From Lucinisca nassula (Eukaryota; Mollusca; Bivalvia; Lucinida; Lucinidae): a DNA stretch of 64,000 nucleotides. The stretch's first letter is position 1. Each line of letters opens with the position of its first letter. A program made the translations under genes and the position numbers. The DNA lies in NCBI GenBank assembly GCA_963580285.1, contig OY757021.1:91127221-91191220 (forward strand), written 5' to 3'. Positions 40,954-52,349 of the stretch are shown here, piece after piece. A model generated the notes under the pieces. That model made no database searches. It was not told the origin of the DNA and saw only the letters and a program-made list of their open reading frames with translations.

Positions 40954-41296
40954 CATGTGACGTCCCGTCTAATTACGCCATGTAATGAATTCGGTGATCC
41001 ACTTGTGGATTAACATGTAAATTAGTTAGCTACGCCCCGTAACGTTACATGTTAGACGTCGCGTCTACTAATGGCAAATTATTTATATTTTGTAAAACAA
41101 TCAGAATCAGTTGTGAATAAAATACGTTTTAAATGCCATATGATAAATATAATCTTTCATTCATGCTCATGTATTACTGAATTTATTAAACCCGTTGAGG
41201 AAAAGGCATAAAATGCTCGGCGAAGCCTCGCATTTTATTCCTTTTCCTCAACTCGTTTACTAAATTCAATAATACATGGACACTCATGTAAGACTC
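40954..41296 (+). mobile_element. MITE-E
   Basis: The left end CATGTGACGTCCCGTCTAAT is eroded. The terminal palindrome is excellent: TTGAGGAAAAGGCATAAAAT opposite ATTTTATTCCTTTTCCTCAA around GCTCGGCGAAGCCTCGC (41214-41255). It lies 67 bases from the calpain exon 40819-40887, in the intron upstream of it. Confidence 0.78.
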
Positions 41297-41689
41297 ACTA
41301 TTTGATAGTACATTAGGAAAACATAACCATGTAATACAGTGCTTTCCTTTATGGTTCTAAAATGATTTATTCTTTCTGTTTATAAAGCTGTAAGTGCTCG
41401 TTAGAATGAATATACTTTTCTGGGATTTATTTTGTATTATTTTGGTTATCGCGCAAAACAAGAGAACTGAGAAGATAAATCAACTGCCTGCTAAAGGACA
41501 ATTCAAAGAATATTTCTGTAAAAAGGTTTGTTAAACTATCTGCAACTGCATTACAATAAATTTCTTTTTTTTTCTATTTTCCCCATTATAATATATGACA
41601 ACTTTAGGTTTTCAAAGCAAACGGAGTGCTAAAGCAATAGCATTGAATAAGAACCATATTGGTGCGGGTAAATCAAAAGGGATTTTACA

Positions 41690-43527
41690 ATGCTTATGAT
41701 GAGATGATTTTAGAGTTGTTGTTTTTTCGTTTATTTTATTTTAAGTCCTCTGGCAACCGGACCCGTTTTAGCTATTTTGGTAGAGGGTCATTTAAGCATT
41801 ATTCCTGTGAAATTGAAATGAAATTGGCCAAAGGGTACAGGGAAGTTGTCGTTTACAGATTTTTCTATTTTTTGCTCTGGCAGCCATTTTGTACACCGGA
41901 GCGGAACAATTTTAGCCATTTTGGTAGGGAGCCACCCAGGCATAATTCCTGCAATGTTTGAATCAAATTGACCCAATGGTTTGGGGCGAGTTTGCATTTG
42001 AAGCAAATTTATGATGTTTTTCTATTTTTAGCTCTGGCGGCCAATTTGCTCATTGGAGCGGTACCGTTTTAGCTATTTTGGTAGAGGGTCACCTAAGCAA
42101 CATTCCTATGAAGTGTGTATAAAATTGGCCAAAGGGTACAGGAGGCGTTGGCGTTAAAAGATTTTTTTTTCTATTTTTAGCTCTGGTGTCCATTGTGTTC
42201 ATCGGAGCGGACGATTTTAGCTATTTTGGTAGGTAGCTGCCTGGGAAATATTCCTGTGGAGTTGGAATCAAATTGGCACAAGGGGTTTAGGCGGATTTAG
42301 CGTTTGAAGCAAATTTACGATGTTTGATCTATTTTTAGCTCTGGCGGCCACCTTGCTCTTTCGGACGGAATCGTTTTAGCAATTTTGGTAGAGGGTCACC
42401 TAAGCAACATATCTATGAATTTTGAATGGAAAAAGGTACAGTTGGAGTTGTCGTTTTCTTTTTTTTTTATTCTGGCGGCCATTTTGTATATCGGAGCATA
42501 ACAGATTTAGCAATTTTGGTAGGGAGCCACCCGGGCAACACTTCTGTAAAGTTTGAATCAAACTGGCCCAAGGGTTAAGGAGGAGTTTGCGTTTGCAGCA
42601 AATTTATGATGTTTTTTCTATTTTAGCTCTGGCGGCCAATTTGCTGATTGGAGCGGAACCGTTTTAGCTATTTTCGTAGAGGGTCACCTAAGCAACATTC
42701 CTTTGAAGATCGGCCAAATGGTTAAGGAGGAGTTCGCATTTGAAGCAAACGTACGATGCTTTTGTTTTGTTTGATTTGAGGTTTAACGTCCCCGTCAACA
42801 CTGTAAAGGCCATTTTGGAGACGTTGCTTCCAATTTTGTGGGACTTTTAAAACATACGATGCTTTTTTCTAGTTTGAGCTCTGGTGGTCATTTTGTTCAA
42901 TGTAGCGAAATCGTTTAGCTTTTGGTAGACGGTCACCTAAGCAACATTCTTATCGAGTATGAATGGATTTGGCCCAAGAGTACAGGAGGAGTTGTCATTT
43001 AAAGGTTTTTTTCTAATTTTAGATCTGGTGGCCATCTTGTTCATCGGAGTGGGACGGTTTAGTTATTTTGGTAGGGAGCCACTTAGGCAACATTCCTGTG
43101 AAATTTGAATCAAATTGGCCAAGGGATTTAGGAGGAGTTCGGGTTTGAAGCAAATTTGCGATATTTTTTCTATTTCAGCTCTGGTGGCCATTTTGCTCAA
43201 TGGGGCTAAACCGTTTTAGTTATTTTGATCACCTGCGCAACATTCATATGAAGTTTGAATGAAATTGGCCCAAGGGTACAGGAGAAGTTGCCGTTTATAG
43301 AGTTTTCCATTTTGAGCTCTGGCGGCCATCTTATTCATCGAAGCGGAATAATTTAAGTTATTTTGGTAGGGAGCCACCTAGGCAACATTCCTGTGAAGTT
43401 TGAATCAGATTGGCCCAAGGGTTCAGGAGGAGTTCACATTTAAAGCAAATTGTTGACGACGCACGATGCACGACGGCATTGACTGATCACAATAGCTCAT
43501 CATACGCACTTCGTGTTCAGGTTAGCT
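41690..43527 (-). mobile_element. HLE, reversed, alternating 150-bp monomers
   Basis: Two monomer types mostly alternate. Type a has GGTAGAGGGTCACCTAAGCA (about 41780, 42080, 42387, 42676, 42927), type b has GGTAGGGAGCCACCTAGGCA (about 41922, 42228, 42518, 43070, 43367). The right edge has GACGACGCACGATGCACGAC and CAGGTTAGCTAATAA, the reversed HLE 5' edge. Monomers contain TCTGGCGGCCATTTTG. A SINE-V fragment is inserted at 42764. The edge lies about 14 bases from a calpain exon. Confidence 0.7.
42764..42849 (-). mobile_element. SINE-V, 5'-truncated, 17-bp target duplication
   Basis: AAACGTACGATGCTTTT (42747-42763) is repeated as AAACATACGATGCTTTT (42850-42866), one mismatch. The insert is the last 86 bases of SINE-V in minus orientation, including CCAAAATGGCC and GACGGGGACGTTAAACC. 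Confidence 0.9.
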
Positions 43528-43540
43528 AATAAAAGGATAC

Positions 43541-43605
43541 ATCTACAATTGTAATGGCTGATTTGCATGCTTCTGGTGATAGAAAGACTCGCTGTATTTC
43601 AACTT
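43541..43605 (-). CDS. Calpain penta-EF-hand exon (between EF-hands 1 and 2)
   Basis: Minus-strand exon of 65 bases, acceptor ATTACAG, donor GTATCC. With one base from the previous exon it reads E-VEIQRVFLSPEACKSAITIVD and ends exactly before KDMNG. The pattern F-x-S/L-E/P-x-C-(R/K)-S-(3)-L/V-x-D is the known calpain stretch F-S-L-E-T-C-R-S-M-x-x-L-M-D. An HLE edge lies only about 14 bases beyond its donor. Confidence 0.87.
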
Positions 43606-44292
43606 CTGTAATTAAGAATATAATAAATATAGCTTCTGATAAAAAAGACCATTATCCACATATCCATTTATGAAACTTCTATACTGTTGATACTCATTTG
43701 AACAACATTGCTATGATGTTTCTGATAAACAACTCCTGAATGTGTTTTCAGGGAGAGAAACAAAGTATCTGATTACAACTGTCATTTTGAAATTGAATTA
43801 TTGGTCACAACAGTTTACAGGCACACCAAGTTAATATTCAGTACTAGAACCTCTTACTAGATTGTTTACGAGTATATATTATTCAAAGAAATTAACAGCT
43901 TTCAAAGCATAAATCTGATAGTTAAAGACAATTTATTCAATCTCTACTTCTGAAAGAATATTTCAGGTTCCTTCAATCCAGAAGTCAAAATGAATAGTAA
44001 CTTTAAGTATACACTGTTTTTGTCTATCTGATTAAAAGCATTTATTGTTTATACTCGTAAGAACCGGCTCAATGTGGCGAGACTCATGCATACCAAAACA
44101 AAAACCTCTGCTTCCACAAATTATGAAACAATATCAACCTTTTTATAAAATGATTTTGGAGCTATACCCATGTGTGAATTTTCCACAAAGGAATTCAAGA
44201 ATGTTTATTTGGCGTAATTTTAAATGTGAATTATAACAAGTGTAGTACTTAATGTCACGCACACATTTAACCAATACGAAAAGAGACTTAAC

Positions 44293-44392
44293 CTTTGATT
44301 TCTTTATCACAGCACAGAAAGCCAGTAGAATGTTTCTGCTTCTGTCGATATGACAATATTTGTTGTAAACCGTATGCATCTATTTCTTCATA
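44293..44392 (-). CDS. Calpain penta-EF-hand exon (EF-hand 1)
   Basis: Minus-strand exon of 100 bases between GCTTTCAG and GTTAAG. It reads YEEIDAYGLQQILSYRQKQK then HSTGFLCCDKEIK, plus one base. E-I-D-A-Y-x-L-Q-x-I-L is the usual calpain EF-hand 1 (D-M-E-I-x-A-x-E-L-x-x-I-L); the conserved Glu of E-L is Gly here, which probably weakens that calcium site. The joint to the next exon (I-K-E-V-E-I-Q-R-V-F) keeps frame. Confidence 0.8.
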
Positions 44393-45044
44393 CTGAAAGC
44401 AAAACAATGACGATTATATCATTGATGCATTCAAAAAATATATTCATATATCAATACAGAAATTCCCTTGAAACTCCAGCAATTTTACCATTCGATATCA
44501 AATCTGACTCGGTATATGAAGACAGAAATACGTGTGACATTGGGCATTCTTTTTTCAGCCAAAGCGGTTATTTCTGATTAAAATATGTGATATTGTTCTC
44601 ATTTATACTCCAAAAATAGGTTATGGGAACTCTAAAGAGCACCAATAACCCATGCCTTGGCGCAGACGTGCGAAAATATTGGTTCTAGGAAGATAAATGA
44701 AGGCAGGTAAGTATTTGTTACTTTGTTTGTCGCAATAAAAGCTCGTTAGCGCTTATGTTATTTGTTTTGGATATGCTTCGTTAAATAAAGCTTCTTTATC
44801 TTTATCGTTAAGGTTGGCGCAAGTTTGTGATAGTTTGTCTCATTTCTACTTCAAACCCGGATTGCTGATGCTTGTTCGAACCTCGTCAAGTTACTAAACA
44901 TTTGCAACATAAACCAATGGCGTCAAAGAATGTATTTGTCATGCTATATCCATTTTTGGCATTAAATTCACCGTTGATATTTTTCAGACAGTTACCAATA
45001 TCAACAGAAGAACGACTTAAGGGAATGCTGACATTACGGCACTG
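44393..45044. other. Calpain intron, no feature recognised
   Basis: AT-rich; a very decayed MITE-A-like arm is near 44590-44660. The small exon expected just upstream of 44293-44392 in the protein (about 6-9 residues, phase 0) could be anywhere from here to 63931 and was not identified. Confidence 0.4.
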
Positions 45045-45405
45045 TCAATAAAGTAGAAGTGGAGGCAATGACCAGGAATCGATACACTCAACCAATAGCT
45101 CCCATCATAGACACCAAAGGGAAAGAAACACAAACATGAAACAACAGACCTAATGGAAACGTCAATAGCGGAGAGCCAAAAAGACAGTTACTTTCCCAGA
45201 AAATGGCCAATAGGCTATCCAAAATAAAATAATATAAGCGACACAAACAACCAAAGGAAATCCATAACAAAAATAGACCGCCACAGAAGAACCGCCTTGG
45301 CACGGTCAGCGGAAACGAATTCCACTGGAGGGATTGAATCAATTTCACGTGGCCACAATCCTCGCCCTTACTTCCATCGCGATTAAGACAAATAATTACA
45401 AACAC
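45045..45405 (-). mobile_element. Retro-C 3' region, reversed, plus SINE-V scrap
   Basis: From AATAAAGTAGAAGTGGAGGC to CTTCCATCGCGATTAAGAC in reversed Retro-C order, with the complement of TTTGTGGGAAAGTAACTGTC inside. A SINE-V internal fragment (TTGGTTTCATTGGGCGACAG) directly follows at about 45410-45465. The 109-aa ORF on the minus strand is repeat read-through. Confidence 0.7.
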
Positions 45406-45799
45406 TATTGGTTTCATTGGGCGACAGGGCTTGAGATGGCATTTTATCGCAATGTCGGGTAAACGTCAGTAATTAAGACTGACATTCCCGAAAGTGTACT
45501 ATGTTGCCCAGTAACTTCTCAGTAAATATGAAAGGTAAATAATTATACTGAATGGCTGTGGTTTTATTAAAATAAACATAAGATGAGTCACCATGAAAAC
45601 ATTTAAAACTTTTTAGGAAAACTTAAAGTTTCATGAAGTCAATGGAATTTGCATATTCTGTCAGCGTTCCTTACCTGTAACCATAATGATAACTAGGTCG
45701 TGGTATAATCATATTTTTTAACCTCACTTTTTTAAAGGGAACATCACAGACTTTTAACCAAAATTTAGGTTAAGGCAATGGCTATAAAATAACTTCGCT

Positions 45800-46480
45800 A
45801 TAATGAAAACACCACAAGCGGAAAGCTAAAACGACAGTTACTGTCTCACAAAATGGCAAAATGGCTATCCAAAATTCAAAATATGGTAGCAAGACATATA
45901 TACTTGCAAAGACGGACTATAAAAGTAATAACCACAAAAGAAGAACCGCCCTGGAATTGTCATTAGTTTTTACTGGTGTGGGAGTTTTAGATCTTGATTT
46001 TACGTGGCCCCATTCCCCTCCCTTATACTCTGTCGTGGCTTATACAAAGGGTGCAAACAAAGCCACTACACTATAATTAAAACACTCAAGTAAAAAGCTA
46101 ACAGGACCGTTTACTTCCCAAACGACGACCAAACGGCCATCCAAAATAAAATGTTACCAGTATATACAATGATAAACCACAACAGAAGCACCGCCTTGGA
46201 ACGGTCAGTGCGGAACTAAGGACAAGGGTAGTGGTCATGTAAATCTATATAATCGCATCCCGCTAATCTCACCCGAACACCCGCACATTAAACAAATAAA
46301 TGACCTTGTCAAGAACGTTCTAATATTGTGGTTTATTACTGTAATTGTTTGTCTTTACATGCATGTTCTGGTGATATTTTTTTTTTTTTATTTTGGGTTT
46401 TTGGGAAAAGCATTCGGCTTTCTACTTGTTATGTTAAACTACAATGTGCGTCCCTCCTTTTCTTTGGTGTCTTCTACATA
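45800..46480. mobile_element. Decayed Retro-C copies in both orientations
   Basis: About 45805-46050 and 46090-46230 read as reversed Retro-C fragments (CACAAAATGGCAAAATGGCT; CGACCAAACGGCCATCC). About 46325-46480 is a forward fragment (GGTTTATTACTGTAATTGTT; TTTTCTTTGGTGTCTTC). None codes for protein. Confidence 0.5.
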
Positions 46481-46837
46481 AAGGATCTTACATGAGTGTT
46501 CATGTATTATTGAATAAATTAAACGAGTTGAGGAAAATTATAAAATGCGAGGCTTTGTCGAGCATTTAATCCATTTTCCTCAACGAGTTGAAAAATTCAA
46601 TAAAACAGGAGCACGAATGCAAGATTCTATGTATCATATGACATTTAAAACGCATTTTATTCACGATTATTTTATAAGAATGTCAATATGCCGCCATTAG
46701 TAAATGCGACGTCGTTAAAACATCGAACATGTAACGTTATGGGGCGTATCTAACTAATTTGCATATTTAATCCACTACTGGATTATCAAATTTATTACAT
46801 GACGTTATTTCACTCTCAGACGCGACGTCATATGATA
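46481..46837 (-). mobile_element. MITE-E, reversed, both ends present
   Basis: Begins with the palindrome (ACATGAGTGTTCATGTATTA ... AATTCAATAAAACAGGAGCA) and ends GACGCGACGTCATATGAT. Internal blocks AAAACGCATTTTATTCACGA and GTAACGTTATGGGGCGTA match the other copies. This is the best copy for defining the element length (about 355 bp). Confidence 0.82.
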
Positions 46838-47435
46838 CATAAGGTTCAAGGAAACTGTACTGATTCCTGGCCATTGCCATCCTTCTTTTATGTGACTTCA
46901 AGGAATAAAATATTCTATATATAAAGTAAAACAAACAAACAAAAAAAACACGGTTCCTTGACAAAATGCCGTTTTTAGAGTCATGATTGATAGTTTTAAT
47001 GTAATGGGTGTGGGTTTCTAATGATTGTATCAAATATACTTTCGCCCACACAAAATCGTTCGGAACGCGTGGTCATTTTATCGGTTTCTTAAAGTATAGG
47101 TTCAGTGATGGTTTATTGGTTGATTAAGTTGCCTTCAGGTGGACCAGTTATTCGTGCGTTGTAAATAATATTAGAACCAAGAGTGAAGTTTGGGTCCATA
47201 GAATAGATTTAAACTCCCAAGTGACCCTCGCTACTCTCCTAAGGTGTTAGTTCTAATGTTTATATTTAGTGTAGCTTTGTCGGATTTACCGACGGGGCTC
47301 TTCATATTGTATGTGCTTATGGTTGTGTATTATCATTATTATTTATTTGATTTTCATTAGTTTTGCCTGTTGCATCTTTGTCACCTCTTGTGGAGAAGAA
47401 GGAGCTGGTTGTTGTGCTGTTTGTGATTCGTATTT
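46838..47435. other. Calpain intron, no feature recognised
   Basis: A 94-aa minus-strand frame overlaps the MITE-E end and is not gene-like. The rest is unassigned low-complexity AT-rich sequence. Confidence 0.4.
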
Positions 47436-47667
47436 GAGCCAGCGCACGACAAAACCTCCAATGTGCGCCCACCGAGGATTCAAATCAGCCTGCGCATCCA
47501 TATAGTCTAACCAGAGACTTCTCTTGCTGCATGAAGGAGCAAGGGGCCCTTAGCTATCCTTAGAACACACAACACCGACTCTGAACAGACTGCGCGGATG
47601 CGCAGGCTGATCTGATTCTTCGGTGGGCGCACATGTCTGATAATAGGTTTTGTAATGCGCTGGATCA
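47436..47667. mobile_element. Hairpin MITE, GCGCAGGCTGATC type
   Basis: Left arm GAGCCAGCGCACGACAAAAC, CATTGGCGC-like segment and GGATTCAAATCAGCCTGCGC; right arm GCGCAGGCTGATCTGATTCT, GTGGGCGCACATG and AGGTTTTGTAATGCGCTGG. The arms pair over most of about 75 bases with a loop of about 80. A related hairpin is at 51329-51401, and CCTGCGCATCCTGTCAG at about 26501 is a scrap. Confidence 0.6.
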
Positions 47668-48508
47668 TTTTGTTTTCCTGTTTTCCTCACTGTTAGTTAG
47701 TCTTCATCTTGGTGCCATGCTTAGGGTGTAATCTTGTAATCTTTTGTAGCCTTTCCTGTGCATCTATTTCTATATTCCTTATTTGCCAAATGTTTTGTTA
47801 TGTTGTGTATCAGGCTATATTTTCTTAATTTTATATTCCCTTTTAGCTATGTAAACACCTCGTAAACGAAGATGTAGCTGCAATGAAGTTTTTCGATATT
47901 GTGCCGTTTACAGTCCGTTTCGTTCTTACTCTGAATATGTCATGTTTCTGAATACTTTGTGTTATATATGTCTTGTCTCTGTCCCAAACATGTACTTAAG
48001 TGTAAAAAGATTTATAAGCCTACCAGACTCCTCTAGAATGTATTCATTAGAATTAAAAATAACGGATTATTTTTAGTTTTATTTAACTTGTATTTAAGCA
48101 TGTAAAGCATATTCATATGATCTTACCCTATTGCAAACCATCAAAAACCGCCTTCGCAATATATAGAGTCCGTCGACATCAAGCTGCGCCTCAAACTGGA
48201 ATGGTAGAGAATACAAACACATAAACAGGACTGGGTTGAGGACAGCTGCAATAGCACGTCATTGGGCTACCGGTATCTCAAATTGGACAAAGATTTTAAA
48301 GGATTATGGTAGAGATTGTGAAGTTAATGTTTAGCATGCCATTCTTTTGACAAGAAATATCGGAACTACGACATTACTGCTACAAATTTAGAAGTATGAG
48401 TAAGAAAATTAAAAAGATAAACCTAATTGTGATGAACAGTCCTAAAAGATTGTCAAATAATAGAGAAGGGTGTGCCATACTATTGAAATGATACACCGTT
48501 ATGCCATA
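47668..48508. other. Calpain intron, no feature recognised
   Basis: No repeat family or exon recognised in about 840 bases; frames are short. Confidence 0.4.
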
Positions 48509-48705
48509 TAGAGATGTTCATCTGGCATTTTTCATATCATACCCCATATCAGCCCGAGACCCTCACATCAGCCCGAGGGCCAAACCATATCAGCCCGAGG
48601 GCCGAGTGCTCTAGGGTTGACATGCGCTAGGGCTTATGTGAGTCGAGGACTGGTATGTGGTATGATTTGAAAATGCCATGTTATTATCTATGTAGCAGGC
48701 ATTTC
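48509..48705. mobile_element. Inverted-repeat MITE with CAGCCCGAGG motifs
   Basis: TGGCATTTTTCATATCATAC on the left is mirrored by GTATGATTTGAAAATGCCA on the right. Inside, CATATCAGCCCGAG occurs three times on the left and the complement ATGTGAGTCGAGGACTGG on the right. Total about 200 bp. Confidence 0.6.
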
Positions 48706-48746
48706 CCAATCTTTTAATTAGCTTTGTTAGTTAGCTTTGTTGATTC

Positions 48747-49041
48747 GCTCTCGCCCATCGGGGTTTGGAGAAATAAACTGGGCCGCATAGTGCTTCCACG
48801 CAGAGCTGAAACTGACTACACATGAGAACTGGTAAACTGCTTAGAAGCGCAAAAAAGTGATGTTAGTCAGACCGGCCAATGCTTATAAGACTTTTGGTTT
48901 TATTGAGCGACAGAGCTTGATATGTAATTTTATCTCAATGCCGGGTAAAAGTCCCGTGAAAATTGGAAGCAACGTCTCCAAAATGGCCTAACTAGTGTTG
49001 ACGGGGACATTTAACCTCAATTAAAACAAGTAAAACAAAAC
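48747..49041 (+). mobile_element. SINE-V
   Basis: Starts CTCTCGCCCATCGGGGTTTG and ends TTAACCTCAATTAAAACAAG with an A-rich tail. More diverged than the others, with an internal loss in the CTAAGCCTGCCCAGGC part. Confidence 0.75.
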
Positions 49042-49202
49042 TTTCTTTATATTTTTCTTAATGACACGACATTTCTGTGTACATATTTAATCAATGCCAA
49101 CTAGGAACAAGGTTATTTATACATTTCACAGGGAGAGCAATGCATCTTAGAGTGAAGATAATTTTTGATACTTTTATATTTTCTTAACCCATTTGAAATT
49201 GG

Positions 49203-49264
49203 AAATTAAAAAGAGAACGATCAGGAATTGTTACCAATTCCTGATCGTTTTCTCTTTTTAATTT
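49203..49264. repeat. Near-perfect palindrome of 62 bp
   Basis: AAATTAAAAAGAGAACGATC with AGGAATTG, then loop TTAC, then CAATTCCTGATCG with TTTTCTCTTTTTAATTT. It would extrude as a hairpin with a stem of about 29 bp. It is likely the core of another small MITE whose outer ends I could not place. Confidence 0.7.
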
Positions 49265-49689
49265 ACCATCTTCTTCCCATAATATCACCAGGGAAAGAAG
49301 TCGAACATGGATTGAAGGCAGTAAACAAAACGGACAACAGGTAGACCGAGTCAGCAGCTCTTTCCCAAACAGGTGGTGACTCAGAATACTGGTCAGGTGG
49401 TCACTCAAGCGTGTGGAAACATCAACAATGTGTGACTGACAAACAGAACAGTATCGGGTCAGATGCTGCACTATATGCCTCACCGTTTGCCAAAAAATGT
49501 GGTGCGATAATAAGACAGTCGAATGTTAAGATTGTTGCGTATAAGGGTGTGCTTAAGGGTGTGCCATATGGATTTTAGGGTGTGATATGAGGTATATCAT
49601 ATGGCATGGCGTGCTAAAGCCTCATCTAACGTGATACGCGCATGGATTCCATGCTTTTATCACATATTAAAAATTAAAGTATTTTAGAG

Positions 49690-49936
49690 TAAAAGTGTGG
49701 TTAAATACTTGTTGAACTGGTATTTTTTCAGACGATTATTTTATTTTCCTTATGTTTGCTCCAAATATACATTGCGTGTACTCGTTTGAACCGCCTCAGT
49801 ATTGCGCTTCTAGCGAGCACCCACAAACTATGTTTTTAGCGAAAATAAGGTAAATTATAAACACCCATTTAAAGTCGATTTTTTCTTTACATAAAGTGGG
49901 CTTACGGTGGTTTCATTACAACGACAAGTTAACGTG
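49690..49936 (-). mobile_element. MITE-A subtype 2, decayed
   Basis: Hairpin remnants TACTCGTTTGAACCGCCTCA and TTCTAGCGAGCACCCACAA; left-arm block ATAAAGTGGGCTTACGGTGG; the end GACAAGTTAACGTGAC matches the reversed end of the 14312 copy. Confidence 0.55.
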
Positions 49937-51328
49937 ACAGTTTGTCTACTGACTGATCATGGTGAATTCGATTTCATCTTATTGTTGAGTGCGTATAGAA
50001 TCTTCCCATATTTCTAGCTATTGGTGTATTTAGAATAATATTGGAAATCGCCTCGTTTTCAATTTTTTAAAAAGGTGTGGTTAGGGGGTTGTAATGTGTA
50101 GTCACAGTAAACATTTATTTTGTGCAAGGCAGAAATAGCATTCCAATTAAGATCTGACACTTTAACAGACTGGCAATGTTTCGAACTACCCTTATCTCGA
50201 ACAAATTGCCAAGAGCCCAAAAGCGTTCGACTGTAATTAATGACCGACTGAAATTTGTTAATTTCACCATGCTTTAAGACACAAAACACCAACACTTTCA
50301 AGAAAACTACATGCATTTTTAAAAAAAAGGAAAGCCACACCAAAACAAAATCATTTTGGTCCGCACTTTGCTCAAGTATTACTAAACAGGCAGATATAAA
50401 CTTCTCCAAGGGAAACATATTAATCTTTAATGATTGCAGCAACTGCGGTTTGTACTTCTGTTTGTCCTTGCGTGTAGAAATTAATAAATAAGAGTTGTCA
50501 CCAGACAATAAAGCTCGACTGTGGGTAACCTTGAGATCACTTGAAGGGATACGCGTATTGCTTAATAACGCTTACATAACCTATGTCTATCAGCATATCA
50601 AAACTGGACCTAATCCATCGTATGAGTTTGAACGTATGAGATTTGTAATCTTTTATGTAAATGTTGGTGCCTATGCCAATACTGACTCTTACTTCGACTT
50701 CGTCGTCAAGTCGAGCTAAATTAAAATATTTCAAAGTCACATTTGTGTCACTGATAATCTTTCTTATTTACCTGTAAACCATTCTAATCCCATACATTCT
50801 TTATTTTCCGATTTTGTCATCGCCGACTTATTCTTTCACCATTGTATGTTATTCAACTGTCTTATAATGTTGACGCCTAGTGCATTATGGAAAATAACAG
50901 CGAATAGCAGTGAAGATAAACACAAATAAACACTGATGTACAAGCTAAGCTTTTATACAGAAGCATATTTGGTCGTTCATTTATTAACATGCAAGACTAT
51001 AAAGAAGGCCAGTTAATAAATATGTACAGACGACAATGCCTCACCATCACCACTAATTACTGTAAGCAAGCAATACAAATGCACATAAATAATACCGTCT
51101 CCTCCTCTTGATTTGCTCCAGGGTTAATCTGAAATACCATTGTAATTGAATCGGTACAATGAAGCATGCGCCTGTATTTCCTATATACGTTAACATATGA
51201 GCCCCGCCAAGCGAATTTGTGTCTTCGAGCATTCCGTCATGACAAACTTTAACTGCGCATGTCCAGCCATTCAGAGGGGCCAGGGATATGGCTTTCTGTC
51301 TGAAGGTTCCTCTTGATTCACTGCTTGT
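49937..51328. other. Calpain intron, unassigned
   Basis: Contains a 149-aa minus-strand frame (50059-50508) and a 131-aa minus-strand frame (51053-51448). Neither shows a domain or conserved motif; the second runs through the hairpin at 51329. The words TTATCTCGAACAAATTGCC also resemble sequence near 12360, so part of this is repeat-derived. Confidence 0.35.
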
Positions 51329-51401
51329 ATGAGCGAGCAGCGAAGGTTCTGGCGAGACTGCGCGGATGCGCAGGCTCGTCTGAACCTTCGCTGCTCGCAT
51401 A
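51329..51401. mobile_element. Short hairpin element
   Basis: TATGAGCGAGCAGCGAAGGT is mirrored by ACCTTCGCTGCTCGCATA around GACTGCGCGGATGCGCAGGC. It shares the GACTGCGCGGATGCGCAGGC loop with 47436-47667. Confidence 0.6.
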
Positions 51402-51662
51402 GGCGATAAGTACCAAAATCGCTTGACGGGGCCCATATGACGGTTCATTTATTGGTGGCCCAAACCTTTTTAATAATGTAGCTAGAGGCTTTTAAGGCCA
51501 GCTCGCACACTTTGAACAACTTGCCCACATAAGTAAAGGATTTACCTCTACAAATAGCCAACGTTTCATTTTTCCGAATGTTAGACATTTGGGGATATTT
51601 TGTCAGAAGTAATTGTTTGCATAAACTAACGTCTGTACCAAGAACGAATGTCTTCCGCCTTG

Positions 51663-51939
51663 CATCACAAAAACACGCCTATATACTTTAGATCCCCTAG
51701 AACCCCACTTTTACATAGTAAAACTGGGGTTTCCGTGGATATACCTTATTTTTCTTATTTTTGCTCTAAGATATAGATTGTGGGTACTCGTTAGGACCGC
51801 CTCGATGAGGCGGTTTTAACGAGTGCCCACAATCTATATCTGGAGCAGAAAAAAAAATATCGCAATTTTTCATCATAAAATTTTCATTTTTTCGGCGATA
51901 AAGGTGGCAATGTATTTGTATAGGCGTGTTTGCGTAATG
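51663..51939 (+). mobile_element. MITE-A, well preserved
   Basis: From CATCACAAAAACACGCCTAT to GGCGTGTTTGCGTAATG, with hairpin GGTACTCGTTAGGACCGCCTC-GATG-AGGCGGTTTTAACGAG and TCGGCGATAAAGGTGGCAA. Confidence 0.85.
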
Positions 51940-52349
51940 ATTAGATTACATGAACAGTCATTTTGTTAGAGATAAAATAGAATACCTGTCATGTTTCAGT
52001 CTTTTTTACCAGGCGTAATGTGCATAGTTCAAGAGGCATGTATTGATGCAGGGCTCTCGAATACAAATACAAAACAATCCACGAAGACAATACTGCCGGC
52101 GACCCTACTATCACGTCAAAATGATAAACCAGATTTCTTAAATTATTTTGTTTAGTATCTTACCAAAGGGAATACTGCCGGTGGCCCTATTATCACGTCT
52201 TCTTACCATAGGCCAATAATGAATCTTGCTTAATCGCAGTTTTTTTTTTAATTTCAGTTTGAAAGAAGTTTCAGCTATTATATTTAGAAGTTGAACGGAC
52301 ACGTTTTACCAAGTTTCGAGTCAATCCCACGTTTAATGGTTGAGAAGAA

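Noticed and set aside
50059..50508. 149-aa minus-strand ORF
   Set aside because: The longest plain ORF apart from the mariner frame, but it has no recognisable domain, and part of it matches words repeated near 12360. It looks like chance in AT-rich intron.
51053..51448. 131-aa minus-strand ORF
   Set aside because: It reads straight through a hairpin element (51329-51401) and shows no family motif.
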